Shown here: in pieces, positions 1-8,162 of the stretch
Layout of the letters: the number at the start of each line of letters is the position of its first letter
Numbering within the stretch: the first letter of the stretch is position 1
Assembly (NCBI RefSeq): GCF_006265225.1
Contig: NZ_VDCS01000013.1
Coordinates: forward strand, 1-64,000
Direction: 5' to 3'
Origin: Allotamlana fucoidanivorans
Lineage (GTDB): Bacteria > Bacteroidota > Bacteroidia > Flavobacteriales > Flavobacteriaceae
Length of the DNA stretch: 64,000 nucleotides
Notes under the pieces: generated by a model
Seen by the model: the letters and a program-made list of their open reading frames with translations, nothing else
What the model was told of the DNA's origin: nothing
Database searches by the model: none
Translations under genes and position numbers: made by a program

Positions 1-57
1 CAACTCAACTGCCTTTTGTTTAAATTCTAAAGTGTAATGTTTGGGTTTACTTCTCAT
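1..57 (-). CDS. IS3-family transposase OrfA, N-terminal fragment (runs off the window)
   Basis: Nineteen codons are visible before the window edge: an ATG at 57 on the minus strand followed by RSKPKHYTLEFKQKAVEL. The pattern of a basic start, then Y-T-L/x-E-F-K-x-x-A-V-E-L, is the opening of the helix-turn-helix domain (HTH_Tnp_1) in OrfA of IS3/IS911-type elements. OrfA binds the element ends and is usually joined to OrfB by a programmed frameshift. Only the first helix is present here, so intactness cannot be judged. Confidence 0.6.
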   Translation of the reverse strand, partial: MRSKPKHYTLEFKQKAVEL

Positions 58-125
58 AATTGCTAAGTTAATAACTAGCAAACATATTCTCTCATCTTTT
101 TGTCCAGTCTAATATAGGAAGTCCA
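1..125 (-). mobile_element. End of an IS3-type insertion sequence, cut by the window edge
   Basis: A transposase start (1-57, minus) lies just inside a candidate element end. Read on the minus strand from base 125, the sequence begins TGGACTTCCTATATTAGACT, and a GGACT repeat follows inside it (near 103-109). IS3-family ends begin with TG and carry short inverted repeats close to the first reading frame. The other end and any target duplication are outside the window, so the exact boundary at 125 is inferred. Confidence 0.45.
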
Positions 126-267
126 GTTGTTTTATTGCATCGTGAATAACATGTTCAGATTGAAGAAATAATAATATAGAAAAGGTGTTTTATTTTCTTA
201 TAACTGAAGTTTTTTACTTTAATTTACATAGCTAATAATCTAAATCACTGAAACACTATTACATATT

Positions 268-954
268 ATGAAGAACATCTATTTTGTACGTACCCTATGC
301 TTTCTTTTTTTAGTCACGTTAAGTTGTCAAAGCACAAAAGTAGTTAATGCATGGAAAGCTGAAGAATCAATAGTTAATGCATTTAAAGAAAAAAATGTTT
401 TAGTCATTGCCAGAACAGCAAATGATCAAGGACGTATAGCTTTTGAAGTTGAAATTGCCAATGCGTTAAGAGCAAAAGGAATAAAAGCTACAGAAAGCTA
501 TACTAAAGCACCTAAAATTTATCCGAATAAAGAAATTACTGAAGAGCGCGTAGCGTTTATTAGAAGCCTTATGGAAAGTGAAGGTTATAATGGGGTAATG
601 CTTACCGTTATAAAAGATAAACAACAAACGGTAACAAAAAGCCATAATGGTATTTATATGGGAGCAAGCTATAATAATTTCTACCCGGGTTATTATGGTA
701 ATTTCTACAATTACTTTAGTTACCCATATGCTTATGGCTCCTATTATAATTCTTTTGGAGGCTATGTAACCAGTTCAACATCTACTAGTGTAAGTACAGA
801 TTATGTTTTAGAGACTGTGGCTTATAATCTTGATGAGCCCGCAGATAAACAATTAGTAGGGGTTGTAACCACCAAACTTTATGATCCAAAAGATGCTCAT
901 AAGGTAGCAAGTAAAATTGTGCCAAAAGTAGTTGAGGAATTAAACAAAAAGTAA
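268..954 (+). CDS. Lipoprotein of unknown function with a Tyr/Phe/Asn-rich segment
   Basis: A 228-residue protein with a hydrophobic leader ending in a lipobox (LVTLSC, Cys about residue 20), so it is probably processed by LspA and anchored in the envelope. Residues about 25-110 form a mixed alpha/beta stretch ending GYNGVMLTVI, reminiscent of DUF4136-like lipoproteins, though I cannot assign a family firmly. Residues about 128-172 are unusually rich in Tyr, Phe, Asn, Gly and Ser, a low-complexity linker or surface loop. A permease gene follows 13 bases downstream, so the two may be co-transcribed. Function unknown. Confidence 0.75.
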   Translation: MKNIYFVRTLCFLFLVTLSCQSTKVVNAWKAEESIVNAFKEKNVLVIARTANDQGRIAFEVEIANALRAKGIKATESYTKAPKIYPNKEITEERVAFIRSLMESEGYNGVMLTVIKDKQQTVTKSHNGIYMGASYNNFYPGYYGNFYNYFSYPYAYGSYYNSFGGYVTSSTSTSVSTDYVLETVAYNLDEPADKQLVGVVTTKLYDPKDAHKVASKIVPKVVEELNKK

Positions 955-967
955 AATATAAGTAAGT

Positions 968-2017
968 ATGAAAAATAATGACACCATAACTACCACGTTA
1001 AAAACATTGGTTTTATTAGTTTTACTGGTATGGTGTTTTACAATAATCAAGCCGTTTGTGCTTATTATGGTTTGGGGCATTATTTTAGCCATATCATTAT
1101 TTTCCGTCTACAATTATTTTATCAAAAAAGCAGGCGAAGGAAACAAAAAGCATATCACTCTAATTTTTGCTTTATCGGCCACTGTAGTATTTATTGCTCC
1201 AACCTATGCTATATCAACATCTTTGGCAAATTCATTTGTTGATATTATTGAGGGTATAAGAAATCATACTCTAGCTATTCCGTTGCCTAGTGAGAGTGTT
1301 AAGCAATGGCCTTTTATAGGTGAAACGGTCTTTAAAAATTGGAGCGACTTGTCTTCTGATATTCAAAATTATCTTATCAAACACAGTGCTTTTATTCTGG
1401 ATAAGATTCCAAATATTCTTTCCGGTTTAAAAGGGTTTATTGGAACTTTTTTTACATTTTTTGTGTCTTTTATAGTGTCTATTGCATTGATGTATAATGC
1501 CACATACCTTAAACAAAGGATGCTTTTAATTATTAATAAGCTTACAAATAATGATGGAGAAGAAATCATATCCATTTCAAGTAAGGTAATAAAAAGTGTT
1601 GTTAAAGGGGTATTATTGGTAGCTTTGATTCAATCGGCTCTTGCTTTTGTTGGTTTTAGAGTTATAGGTATTCCTGCAGCAGGTGTTTTTACTTTTTTGG
1701 TTTTGGTACTTGGTATTATTCAAATTCCGGTATTACTGGTTATGTTACCCGCAATAATGCTTTCATTTTCAATGGCTGATACCACTTCGGCTATCATTTT
1801 TACCATTTATACCATATTAGTAGCACTATTAGACAATGTTCTAAAACCCATATTCTTAGGAAAAGGTTTAAAAACTCCAACTATTTTGATTTTATTAGGT
1901 ACTATAGGCGGTATGCTTTTACATGGTATTATAGGTTTGTTCATAGGTCCTGTTGTTTTGGCTGTTATGTATAGAATGTTAGAGTATTGGACTTTTGGGG
2001 AGCGAACAAAAGTTTAG
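968..2017 (+). CDS. AI-2E family transporter (PerM/UPF0118 type permease)
   Basis: A 349-residue membrane protein. The layout is that of the AI-2E transporter family: two or three N-terminal membrane helices, a central soluble segment (residues about 90-150), then a cluster of helices with the C-terminal stretch LLDNVLKPIFLGKGLKTP and GGMLLHGIIGLFIGPVVLA, which is the most conserved part of the family. Members export small molecules or act as Na+/H+ antiporters; the substrate cannot be told from sequence. It sits 13 bases after the lipoprotein gene. Confidence 0.88.
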   Translation: MKNNDTITTTLKTLVLLVLLVWCFTIIKPFVLIMVWGIILAISLFSVYNYFIKKAGEGNKKHITLIFALSATVVFIAPTYAISTSLANSFVDIIEGIRNHTLAIPLPSESVKQWPFIGETVFKNWSDLSSDIQNYLIKHSAFILDKIPNILSGLKGFIGTFFTFFVSFIVSIALMYNATYLKQRMLLIINKLTNNDGEEIISISSKVIKSVVKGVLLVALIQSALAFVGFRVIGIPAAGVFTFLVLVLGIIQIPVLLVMLPAIMLSFSMADTTSAIIFTIYTILVALLDNVLKPIFLGKGLKTPTILILLGTIGGMLLHGIIGLFIGPVVLAVMYRMLEYWTFGERTKV

Positions 2018-2147
2018 ACATTTTGTTAAGGCAAGTTTATGCTAATCTAACAGTTTGGTAAAGAAATTATAAGTTTTTTGTTTTATTTAAAATCGATGTC
2101 TAAAATTTCAAAAAAATATTCTATTTTTAGAAAAAACATTGAAATTT

Positions 2148-3665
2148 ATGAAAATAAAACAACTATTGGCAGGCTTTTTAGTAGTCTGTGGGTTGCAGGT
2201 AATGTCTGCTCAAAAAAACAAAAAACCCAATATCTTGGTTATATGGGGTGATGATATTGGGTATTCCAATATCAGTATCAACAGTCAAGGTATGATGGGC
2301 TATCAAACTCCAAATATTGATGCCATTGGAAAAGAAGGCGCCGTATTTACCGATTGGTATGCCCAACAGTCTTGTACAGCTGGTCGTGCGGCCTTTATCT
2401 TAGGGCAGCATCCTTTTAGAACAGGATTACTTACCATAGGAATGCCTGGAGCAGAGCAAGGTATTCAGGAAAATCAGCCAACAATTGCAGAATTGCTTAA
2501 GCCTCAAGGTTATGTGTCTGGTCAATTTGGTAAAAACCACTTAGGAGATCGAGATGAACATTTGCCAACAAATCATGGCTTTGATGAGTTTTTTGGGAAC
2601 CTTTATCATTTAAACGCAGAAGAAGAGCCTGAAACCTATTATTACCCGAAAAATCCCGAATTTCACAAAAAATTTGGACCAAGGGGTGTATTGCATTCTT
2701 ATGCCGATGGCAAAATAGAGGATACAGGACCAATGACACGTAAGCGCATGGAAACGGCTGATGAAGAGTTTACTGATGCCGCAATTGCCTTTATTGAAAA
2801 AGCACATAAGGCAGGTAAGCCATTCTTTGTTTGGTTAAGTGCTACACGTATGCATGTTTGGACGCATTTAAAGGAAGAAAGCGAAGGTGTTACAGGTATT
2901 GGCTTGTACCCAGATGGCATGGTGGAACATGACAAAGCTATTGGTAGAGTATTAGACAAACTTAAAGAATTGAAGATTGTTGATAATACTATAGTGATGT
3001 ATTCTACTGATAATGGAGCAGAGAAATTCACTTGGCCTGATGGAGGGACAACACCGTTTGCAGGAGAAAAAGGTTCTACTTGGGAAGGTGGTTTTAGAGC
3101 ACCCTGTGTTATTCGATGGCCGGGAGTTATAAAACCAGGAACAATTATAAATGATATTCATTCTCACGAAGATATGATGCCAACATTGCTTGCAGCCGCT
3201 GGTGTACCAGATGTTAAAGAAAAACTTTTAACGGGATATGTAGCTGCCGGAAAAACTTTTAAAGCCCATTTAGATGGCTATAATATGTTGCCATTTTGGA
3301 AAGGAGAGGTAAAGGAATCTCCAAGGAAAGAAATATTCTATTTTGATGCAGGAGGAAACCTTAATGCGCTAAGGTATCAAAACTGGAAGATTCACTTTGC
3401 AATCATGGAGGGTAGTATTAATGAAGCCTATAGAAAAACGCCTTCATGGCCTATCGTCATTAATTTAAGGGCAGATCCCTTTGAAGTATCTTATAAATCA
3501 GCCTTATACACAAGATGGTATGGTGATAATATGTGGATGTTCGTACCAGCTCAAGCATATGTTGCTAATTTTTTAAGTTCTTTTAAAGACTTTCCTCCAG
3601 TTGAAGGAGGCACTTTAAGTGTTGATGCTGTAATAGCTAAAATGAAAAGCAGACCGCAAAATTAA
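2148..3665 (+). CDS. Secreted arylsulfatase, S1 family
   Basis: Hydrolyses sulfate esters, probably on an algal glycan or small aryl sulfate. The ATG at 2148 gives a normal signal peptide (MKIKQLLAGF to VMSAQ); a TTG three codons upstream is less likely. The metal-binding start NILVIWGDDIGYSN (Asp35-Asp36) and the maturation motif S-C76-T-A-G-R, where Cys is converted to formylglycine, are intact. Later sulfatase features, FGKNHLGD and STDNGAE, are also present. At 505 residues it has full family length. A terminator follows at 3685. No glycosidase is adjacent, so the substrate is open. Confidence 0.92.
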   Translation: MKIKQLLAGFLVVCGLQVMSAQKNKKPNILVIWGDDIGYSNISINSQGMMGYQTPNIDAIGKEGAVFTDWYAQQSCTAGRAAFILGQHPFRTGLLTIGMPGAEQGIQENQPTIAELLKPQGYVSGQFGKNHLGDRDEHLPTNHGFDEFFGNLYHLNAEEEPETYYYPKNPEFHKKFGPRGVLHSYADGKIEDTGPMTRKRMETADEEFTDAAIAFIEKAHKAGKPFFVWLSATRMHVWTHLKEESEGVTGIGLYPDGMVEHDKAIGRVLDKLKELKIVDNTIVMYSTDNGAEKFTWPDGGTTPFAGEKGSTWEGGFRAPCVIRWPGVIKPGTIINDIHSHEDMMPTLLAAAGVPDVKEKLLTGYVAAGKTFKAHLDGYNMLPFWKGEVKESPRKEIFYFDAGGNLNALRYQNWKIHFAIMEGSINEAYRKTPSWPIVINLRADPFEVSYKSALYTRWYGDNMWMFVPAQAYVANFLSSFKDFPPVEGGTLSVDAVIAKMKSRPQN

Positions 3666-3684
3666 GAGGTAATCTGAATAATAT

Positions 3685-3725
3685 AGGCAGTTTTTAGCTT
3701 TAATAAGCTAATGCTGCCTTTTTTA
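3685..3725 (+). terminator. Rho-independent terminator after the sulfatase gene
   Basis: Stem AGGCAG (3685-3690) with CTGCCT (3714-3719), an inner AGCTT/AAGCT stem in the loop, then a run of T. It lies between the sulfatase stop and the next start. Confidence 0.7.
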
Positions 3726-3733
3726 ATACAACC

Positions 3734-4759
3734 ATGAAGCACGTTATAATATGTAGTTGTTTAATGTTCTTAACCTTTTCGTGTAAAGAACAAAAAGCAA
3801 GTTTACTCGAGTCAACTGTACTAGAAAGTAAACAAACAGACCCACTTTCTTCTTGGCATGATACGCCTACTAAACAAGCTATTATAAGTTACGTTAAAGA
3901 GGTTACAAATACAGAAAGTGCAAAGTTTATTCCAGTTTCTAATCGTGTGGCTACGTTTGACAACGATGGTAACCTATGGTCAGAGCAACCTTTGTATTTT
4001 CAATTATTCTTTGCGATTGACAGAATTAAAGCAATGGCTAATGAACATCCTGAATGGAAAACTAAACAACCTTATAAAGCGGTTCTTGAAGACGACATGA
4101 AAACGCTTATGAGTTATGGTGAACATGGTATTCTTGAAATAGTCATGGCAACACATGCTGGAATGACCGTTGAAGCGTTTGACGCCATTGTAAAAAACTG
4201 GCTAAAAACAGCTCGTCACCCTAGGTTTAATAAGCCCTATAATGAGCTTGTTTACCAACCTATGTTAGAGCTTCTAGATTATTTAAGAGCCAATAACTTT
4301 AAAACTTACATTGTATCTGGGGGTGGTATAGATTTTATGAGACCATGGATTGAAGCCGTTTACGGTATACCTGTTGATCAAGTTGTGGGAAGTAGTGTTA
4401 AAACAGAGTTTGTTATTGAAGAGGACAAACCTTTAATAAAACGTTTACCAAAGATTGATTTTATTGACGATAAAGAAGGAAAACCAGTAGGTATACAACG
4501 CTTTATTGGCAAAAAACCAGTTTTCGCTTCTGGGAATTCTGATGGTGATTTTGCTATGCTGCGTTACACAGATTCTAACACTTATCCATCATTTCAATTG
4601 TATTTACATCATACCGATGCCGAACGCGAATGGGCTTATGATAGAGACTCGCATATTGGCAAACTCGATAAAGGCTTAGATTATGCCAATGCTAATGGGT
4701 GGACGGTAATTGACATGAAAAAAGATTGGAAAGTTATCTACCCTTTTCAAAAAGAGTAA
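3734..4759 (+). CDS. HAD-superfamily phosphatase-like lipoprotein
   Basis: A 341-residue protein with a lipobox leader (FLTFSC, Cys17), so it acts in the envelope. The HAD nucleophile motif appears as ATFDNDGNLW (Asp-x-Asp) near residues 73-82, a serine/threonine-type motif II as YIVSGGG, and the acidic motif as GNSDGDFAML. These resemble phosphoserine-phosphatase-like HAD enzymes, so phosphate-ester hydrolysis outside the cytoplasm is likely; the substrate is unknown. It follows a terminator and ends 19 bases before moxR, so it may lead that operon or only neighbour it. Confidence 0.82.
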   Translation: MKHVIICSCLMFLTFSCKEQKASLLESTVLESKQTDPLSSWHDTPTKQAIISYVKEVTNTESAKFIPVSNRVATFDNDGNLWSEQPLYFQLFFAIDRIKAMANEHPEWKTKQPYKAVLEDDMKTLMSYGEHGILEIVMATHAGMTVEAFDAIVKNWLKTARHPRFNKPYNELVYQPMLELLDYLRANNFKTYIVSGGGIDFMRPWIEAVYGIPVDQVVGSSVKTEFVIEEDKPLIKRLPKIDFIDDKEGKPVGIQRFIGKKPVFASGNSDGDFAMLRYTDSNTYPSFQLYLHHTDAEREWAYDRDSHIGKLDKGLDYANANGWTVIDMKKDWKVIYPFQKE

Positions 4760-4778
4760 AACTATTAACACAAACGCT

Positions 4779-5747
4779 ATGTCTCCATTTGAATCCATTT
4801 CAACCCTAAAGTTAAAAATGGCTGCGTCAATTATTGGCCAAGAACATCTTATTGATCGAATTATATTGGTGCTTTTAGCAAACGGCAACATGTTACTTGA
4901 AGGTTTGCCAGGATTGGCAAAAACAAGAGCAATAAATGCGCTATCCAAAAACCTAGATTGTGGTTTAAGTAGAATTCAGTTTACACCAGATTTATTACCT
5001 TCAGATATTACAGGAACAGAGATCTATATTCCCAATGAAAAAGAAAAATTCGTTTTTCAAAAAGGCCCTATTTTCAATAATTTGATTTTAGCCGATGAGA
5101 TTAACAGAGCTCCGGCAAAAGTACAGTCGGCATTACTAGAAGCCATGGAAGAACGTCAAGTAACGGTAGCTGGTACAACCTATAAAATGGATGAATTATT
5201 TATGGTAATGGCCACTCAAAATCCAATTGAACAAGAAGGAACCTATCCTTTGCCTGAAGCTCAAATGGATCGATTTTTAGTGCATACCATAATAAGCTAT
5301 CCTGATGATGATGCAGAACTTGAAATCATGCGCTTAAATAAACAAGAAGCTTTAGTAAAACCAAATGTTGCGAGCAATGAGGTTATTCCTAAAACATCAG
5401 TTTTTGAGGCTAGAAAAGAGATTGCTCAAATAAAGGTTTCTGAAGATATTGAAAAATATGTGGTTAGCCTTATTTCTGCAACACGATATCCAGAAAAATA
5501 CGATACCAGTCTCAGTGAGCTGATAAGTTTTGGATCAAGCCCTAGAGGAACAATTGCCTTAGACAGATGCAGCCGTGTAAATGCCTGGATGAACAATAGA
5601 GATTATGTCATGCCAGACGACGTACACCAAGTCATCAAAGATGTGTTAAGACACCGTATTGCTTTAAGTTACAAAGCTAGAGCAGAAGGCGTAAGTGTAG
5701 ATGAGGTTATCGACAAAATTATAGAGGTTGTTGCAGTAATTGCTTAA
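4779..5747 (+). CDS. MoxR-family AAA+ ATPase
   Basis: A 322-residue ATPase. The Walker A motif is GLPGLAKT (residues 42-49), the Walker B motif LILADEIN (102-109), and the sensor region MATQNPIEQEGTYPLPEAQMDRF-like segment is present. MoxR ATPases act as chaperones for the assembly or activation of partner proteins that carry VWA domains. Here it opens a tight block with DUF58, DUF4381, two VWA proteins and BatD, the classical Bacteroidota aerotolerance (Bat) operon. Spacing to the DUF58 gene is 9 bases. Confidence 0.95.
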   Translation: MSPFESISTLKLKMAASIIGQEHLIDRIILVLLANGNMLLEGLPGLAKTRAINALSKNLDCGLSRIQFTPDLLPSDITGTEIYIPNEKEKFVFQKGPIFNNLILADEINRAPAKVQSALLEAMEERQVTVAGTTYKMDELFMVMATQNPIEQEGTYPLPEAQMDRFLVHTIISYPDDDAELEIMRLNKQEALVKPNVASNEVIPKTSVFEARKEIAQIKVSEDIEKYVVSLISATRYPEKYDTSLSELISFGSSPRGTIALDRCSRVNAWMNNRDYVMPDDVHQVIKDVLRHRIALSYKARAEGVSVDEVIDKIIEVVAVIA

Positions 5748-5756
5748 ATCAACCGT

Positions 5757-6689
5757 ATGAAGCTCTACAAAAAAAAATATAGTCCGCCCAATGTGTTTTT
5801 ATCACTTGAACACCTTTTAAAATTAGAGGTGTTTAGTTCAACATTACAAATAAGTGACAGTAAGAATAAATCAAACAGTATACTTTCTGGGCAGTACGCT
5901 TCTAAGCTACGAGGACGTGGTTTAGATTTTGAAGAAGTTAGACCCTATATTTTTGGCGATGATATTAGAAACATTGACTGGAAAGTTACCGCCAAAACAG
6001 GAAAAACGCACACCAAGATTTTTACTGAAGAAAAGGAAAAACCTGTTTTCATTTTTGTAGACCAAAGCAGCTCAATGGGGTTTGGTTCAAAAAATAAAAC
6101 CAAAGCTTTTGTGGCTGGAGAAATTGCTTCAATAATTGCACATAAAACAAAAAAAAAGGGAGACCGCGTAGGCGGTTTAGTTTTTGGTGAAGATTACGAA
6201 ATCATAACACCAAAACGTGATGCCAGAAATAGCATTTATTTTCTTCAGAAAATAGTTGAAGCCAATCAAAACATTTATAATTACGATATAAAAGATTTTG
6301 ATAATTCTCTTGCTGAGATGTTTGCAAAAGTGAACAACATTGTAACGCATGACTATGTTGTTTTTATCATCAGTGATTTCCACAGGTATAACCCGGCTGT
6401 AATCAAATACCTCAGTCAGCTTGGGTTGCATAATGATATCATAATGATTAAAGTTTTTGATGAATTGGAAGATCACATTCCAAATGCACAACTTACCATT
6501 ACCAATAAAACCAAGCAAATTAATTTAAACGGTAAAAACTCAAAAACTAAAGAAAAGGTAGAAGCTACTTTTGAAAAAGAATTTACCGATTTTAAGTCTG
6601 AACTTAGCAAATACAACATCACGTTACTTAAGGTCAACTGTTGCAATCCAATAGAAGAAGAATTACTAGAGGTCTTTTCTAATCTATAG
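5757..6689 (+). CDS. DUF58 (VWA-like) protein of the Bat operon
   Basis: A 310-residue soluble protein. It carries the DUF58 signature RGRGLDFEEVRPYIFGDD followed by IRNIDW (about residues 52-75), and a metal-ion-dependent adhesion (MIDAS) type motif D102-Q-S-S-S (VDQSSSMGFGS), placing it in the VWA fold. It is always found beside MoxR in these operons and is a likely partner or substrate of the ATPase. Known genetics link the operon to aerobic or stress fitness, but the biochemical role is not established. Confidence 0.93.
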   Translation: MKLYKKKYSPPNVFLSLEHLLKLEVFSSTLQISDSKNKSNSILSGQYASKLRGRGLDFEEVRPYIFGDDIRNIDWKVTAKTGKTHTKIFTEEKEKPVFIFVDQSSSMGFGSKNKTKAFVAGEIASIIAHKTKKKGDRVGGLVFGEDYEIITPKRDARNSIYFLQKIVEANQNIYNYDIKDFDNSLAEMFAKVNNIVTHDYVVFIISDFHRYNPAVIKYLSQLGLHNDIIMIKVFDELEDHIPNAQLTITNKTKQINLNGKNSKTKEKVEATFEKEFTDFKSELSKYNITLLKVNCCNPIEEELLEVFSNL

Positions 6690-6701
6690 ACATACATAAC
6701 T

Positions 6702-7178
6702 ATGCTATTAATACTGCAAGAAAATACACTACAACCAATTATTGAGCCAGACCCAATTACGTTCACCCTGGAAACATTGGGCTGGAAACTTATTGGCGTG
6801 GTGCTTTTAGTTCTTGTACTATTTATAGTTTATAACATGTTTATACGTTATAAACAACGGGGATATAGACGAGCTGCTATACAAGAAATACAAAGCATTT
6901 CTAAACAAGACAAACAAGAGGTTTATCCCGCTATAGCAAAGGTTATGTTTTTACTCAAGCAAACAGCATTACGCACATATTCTAAGAACGAAGTAGCCTC
7001 ACTCTCAGGAAGGGACTGGCTGGCACTAATGGATAGTAAAGTTAAATCCTCTTATTTTGAGCAACACGAAGCTGTAATCTCTAACGCTGTTTATCAAAAC
7101 AAGTACAATACTGAAAGCAGCTTTGATATTGAAGAGTTCATTCAAACGAGTATAAAATGGATTAAAGATCATGCCTGA
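6702..7178 (+). CDS. DUF4381-type membrane protein of the Bat operon
   Basis: A 158-residue protein with one membrane helix (residues about 27-47, WKLIGVVLLVLVLFIVYNMF) followed by a basic patch and a cytoplasmic helical domain containing SGRDWLALMD. Position between DUF58 and batA, and this layout, match DUF4381 proteins. Its last 8 bases overlap the start of batA, which suggests translational coupling. No enzymatic motif is visible. Confidence 0.82.
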   Translation: MLLILQENTLQPIIEPDPITFTLETLGWKLIGVVLLVLVLFIVYNMFIRYKQRGYRRAAIQEIQSISKQDKQEVYPAIAKVMFLLKQTALRTYSKNEVASLSGRDWLALMDSKVKSSYFEQHEAVISNAVYQNKYNTESSFDIEEFIQTSIKWIKDHA

Positions 7179-8160
7179 TAAATTTGAATTTGCATATCCG
7201 TTTGTGGCGGTATTTGTTATCATACCCTTTTTAATATATTGGCTATTACCTGCCATAAAACACAGGAGTTCAGCTTTAATCTACCCCTATTTCAACTCAA
7301 GCGCAAAGGCTACTCATCAAAAACCTAAAAAATCTACTTATGTAAAAAAGCAGTTTTGGTTAACAAAAGTCATCATGTTTGTTATTTGGCTATTGCTTCT
7401 ATTTGCTTTAGCGTCACCTCAATTGGTTGGTCAACCTGAAAAAAAAGTAAAAACGTCGCGTAGTTTTTTAATTCTTGCTGATTTATCATTTAGTATGGCC
7501 AATAACGATTGGGCTATTAATAATAAACGCGTAACACGATGGGAAGCCGTAAAAAACATCATGCAAGACTTCATTGTTAAACGCGAAAGCGATAAAATGG
7601 GACTTATTTTCTTTGCTAGTAATGCCTATATTCAGGCGCCTTTTACCACCGACCTTGAAACCGTAAAAACCATGCTTGATGAGGCCGATGTGGGTATGGC
7701 AGGACAAATGACTAATATTGGAAAAGCTATTGTAAAGGGTATGGATATGTTTCAACGCGATACCATACAAAACAAAGTCATGCTCTTGCTTACTGATGGT
7801 GTTGATAGTGGTACAAGCATATTGCCTCTTGATGCAGCCAATTTAGCAAAAAAAGATTCTACCATTATTTACACCGTTGGTATAGGCGATCCCGGAAGCA
7901 GTATGTCTGACCTTGACGAGCGTACTCTAACTGAAATAGCACAACTTACCAGCGGTAAATATTTTAGAGCCAAAAATACCGCAGAACTAGAACGTATTTA
8001 TACCGAATTAGATCAGCTAGAACCTGTTGAGTACGAGGAAGAAACCTACATACCAAAAACACTATTATATCAGTACCCATTAGGAATAGCCTTATTGCTC
8101 GGCTTACTCTTAGTTTTAATTAATCATATTATAACAATAATTAAACGTTTAAAGGCTTAA
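7171..8160 (+). CDS. batA: BatA, VWA-domain membrane protein
   Basis: A 329-residue inner-membrane protein. Two N-terminal membrane helices (about 10-28 and 63-81) are followed by a VWA domain with the MIDAS motif D104-L-S-F-S, and TDGVDSG supplies a later metal-site residue. A C-terminal helix (about 301-320) returns it to the membrane. This is the BatA arrangement. It starts inside the DUF4381 gene and ends 2 bases before the next VWA gene. It probably forms a complex with the neighbouring BatB/C protein. Confidence 0.92.
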   Translation: MPDKFEFAYPFVAVFVIIPFLIYWLLPAIKHRSSALIYPYFNSSAKATHQKPKKSTYVKKQFWLTKVIMFVIWLLLLFALASPQLVGQPEKKVKTSRSFLILADLSFSMANNDWAINNKRVTRWEAVKNIMQDFIVKRESDKMGLIFFASNAYIQAPFTTDLETVKTMLDEADVGMAGQMTNIGKAIVKGMDMFQRDTIQNKVMLLLTDGVDSGTSILPLDAANLAKKDSTIIYTVGIGDPGSSMSDLDERTLTEIAQLTSGKYFRAKNTAELERIYTELDQLEPVEYEEETYIPKTLLYQYPLGIALLLGLLLVLINHIITIIKRLKA

Positions 8161-8162
8161 TC

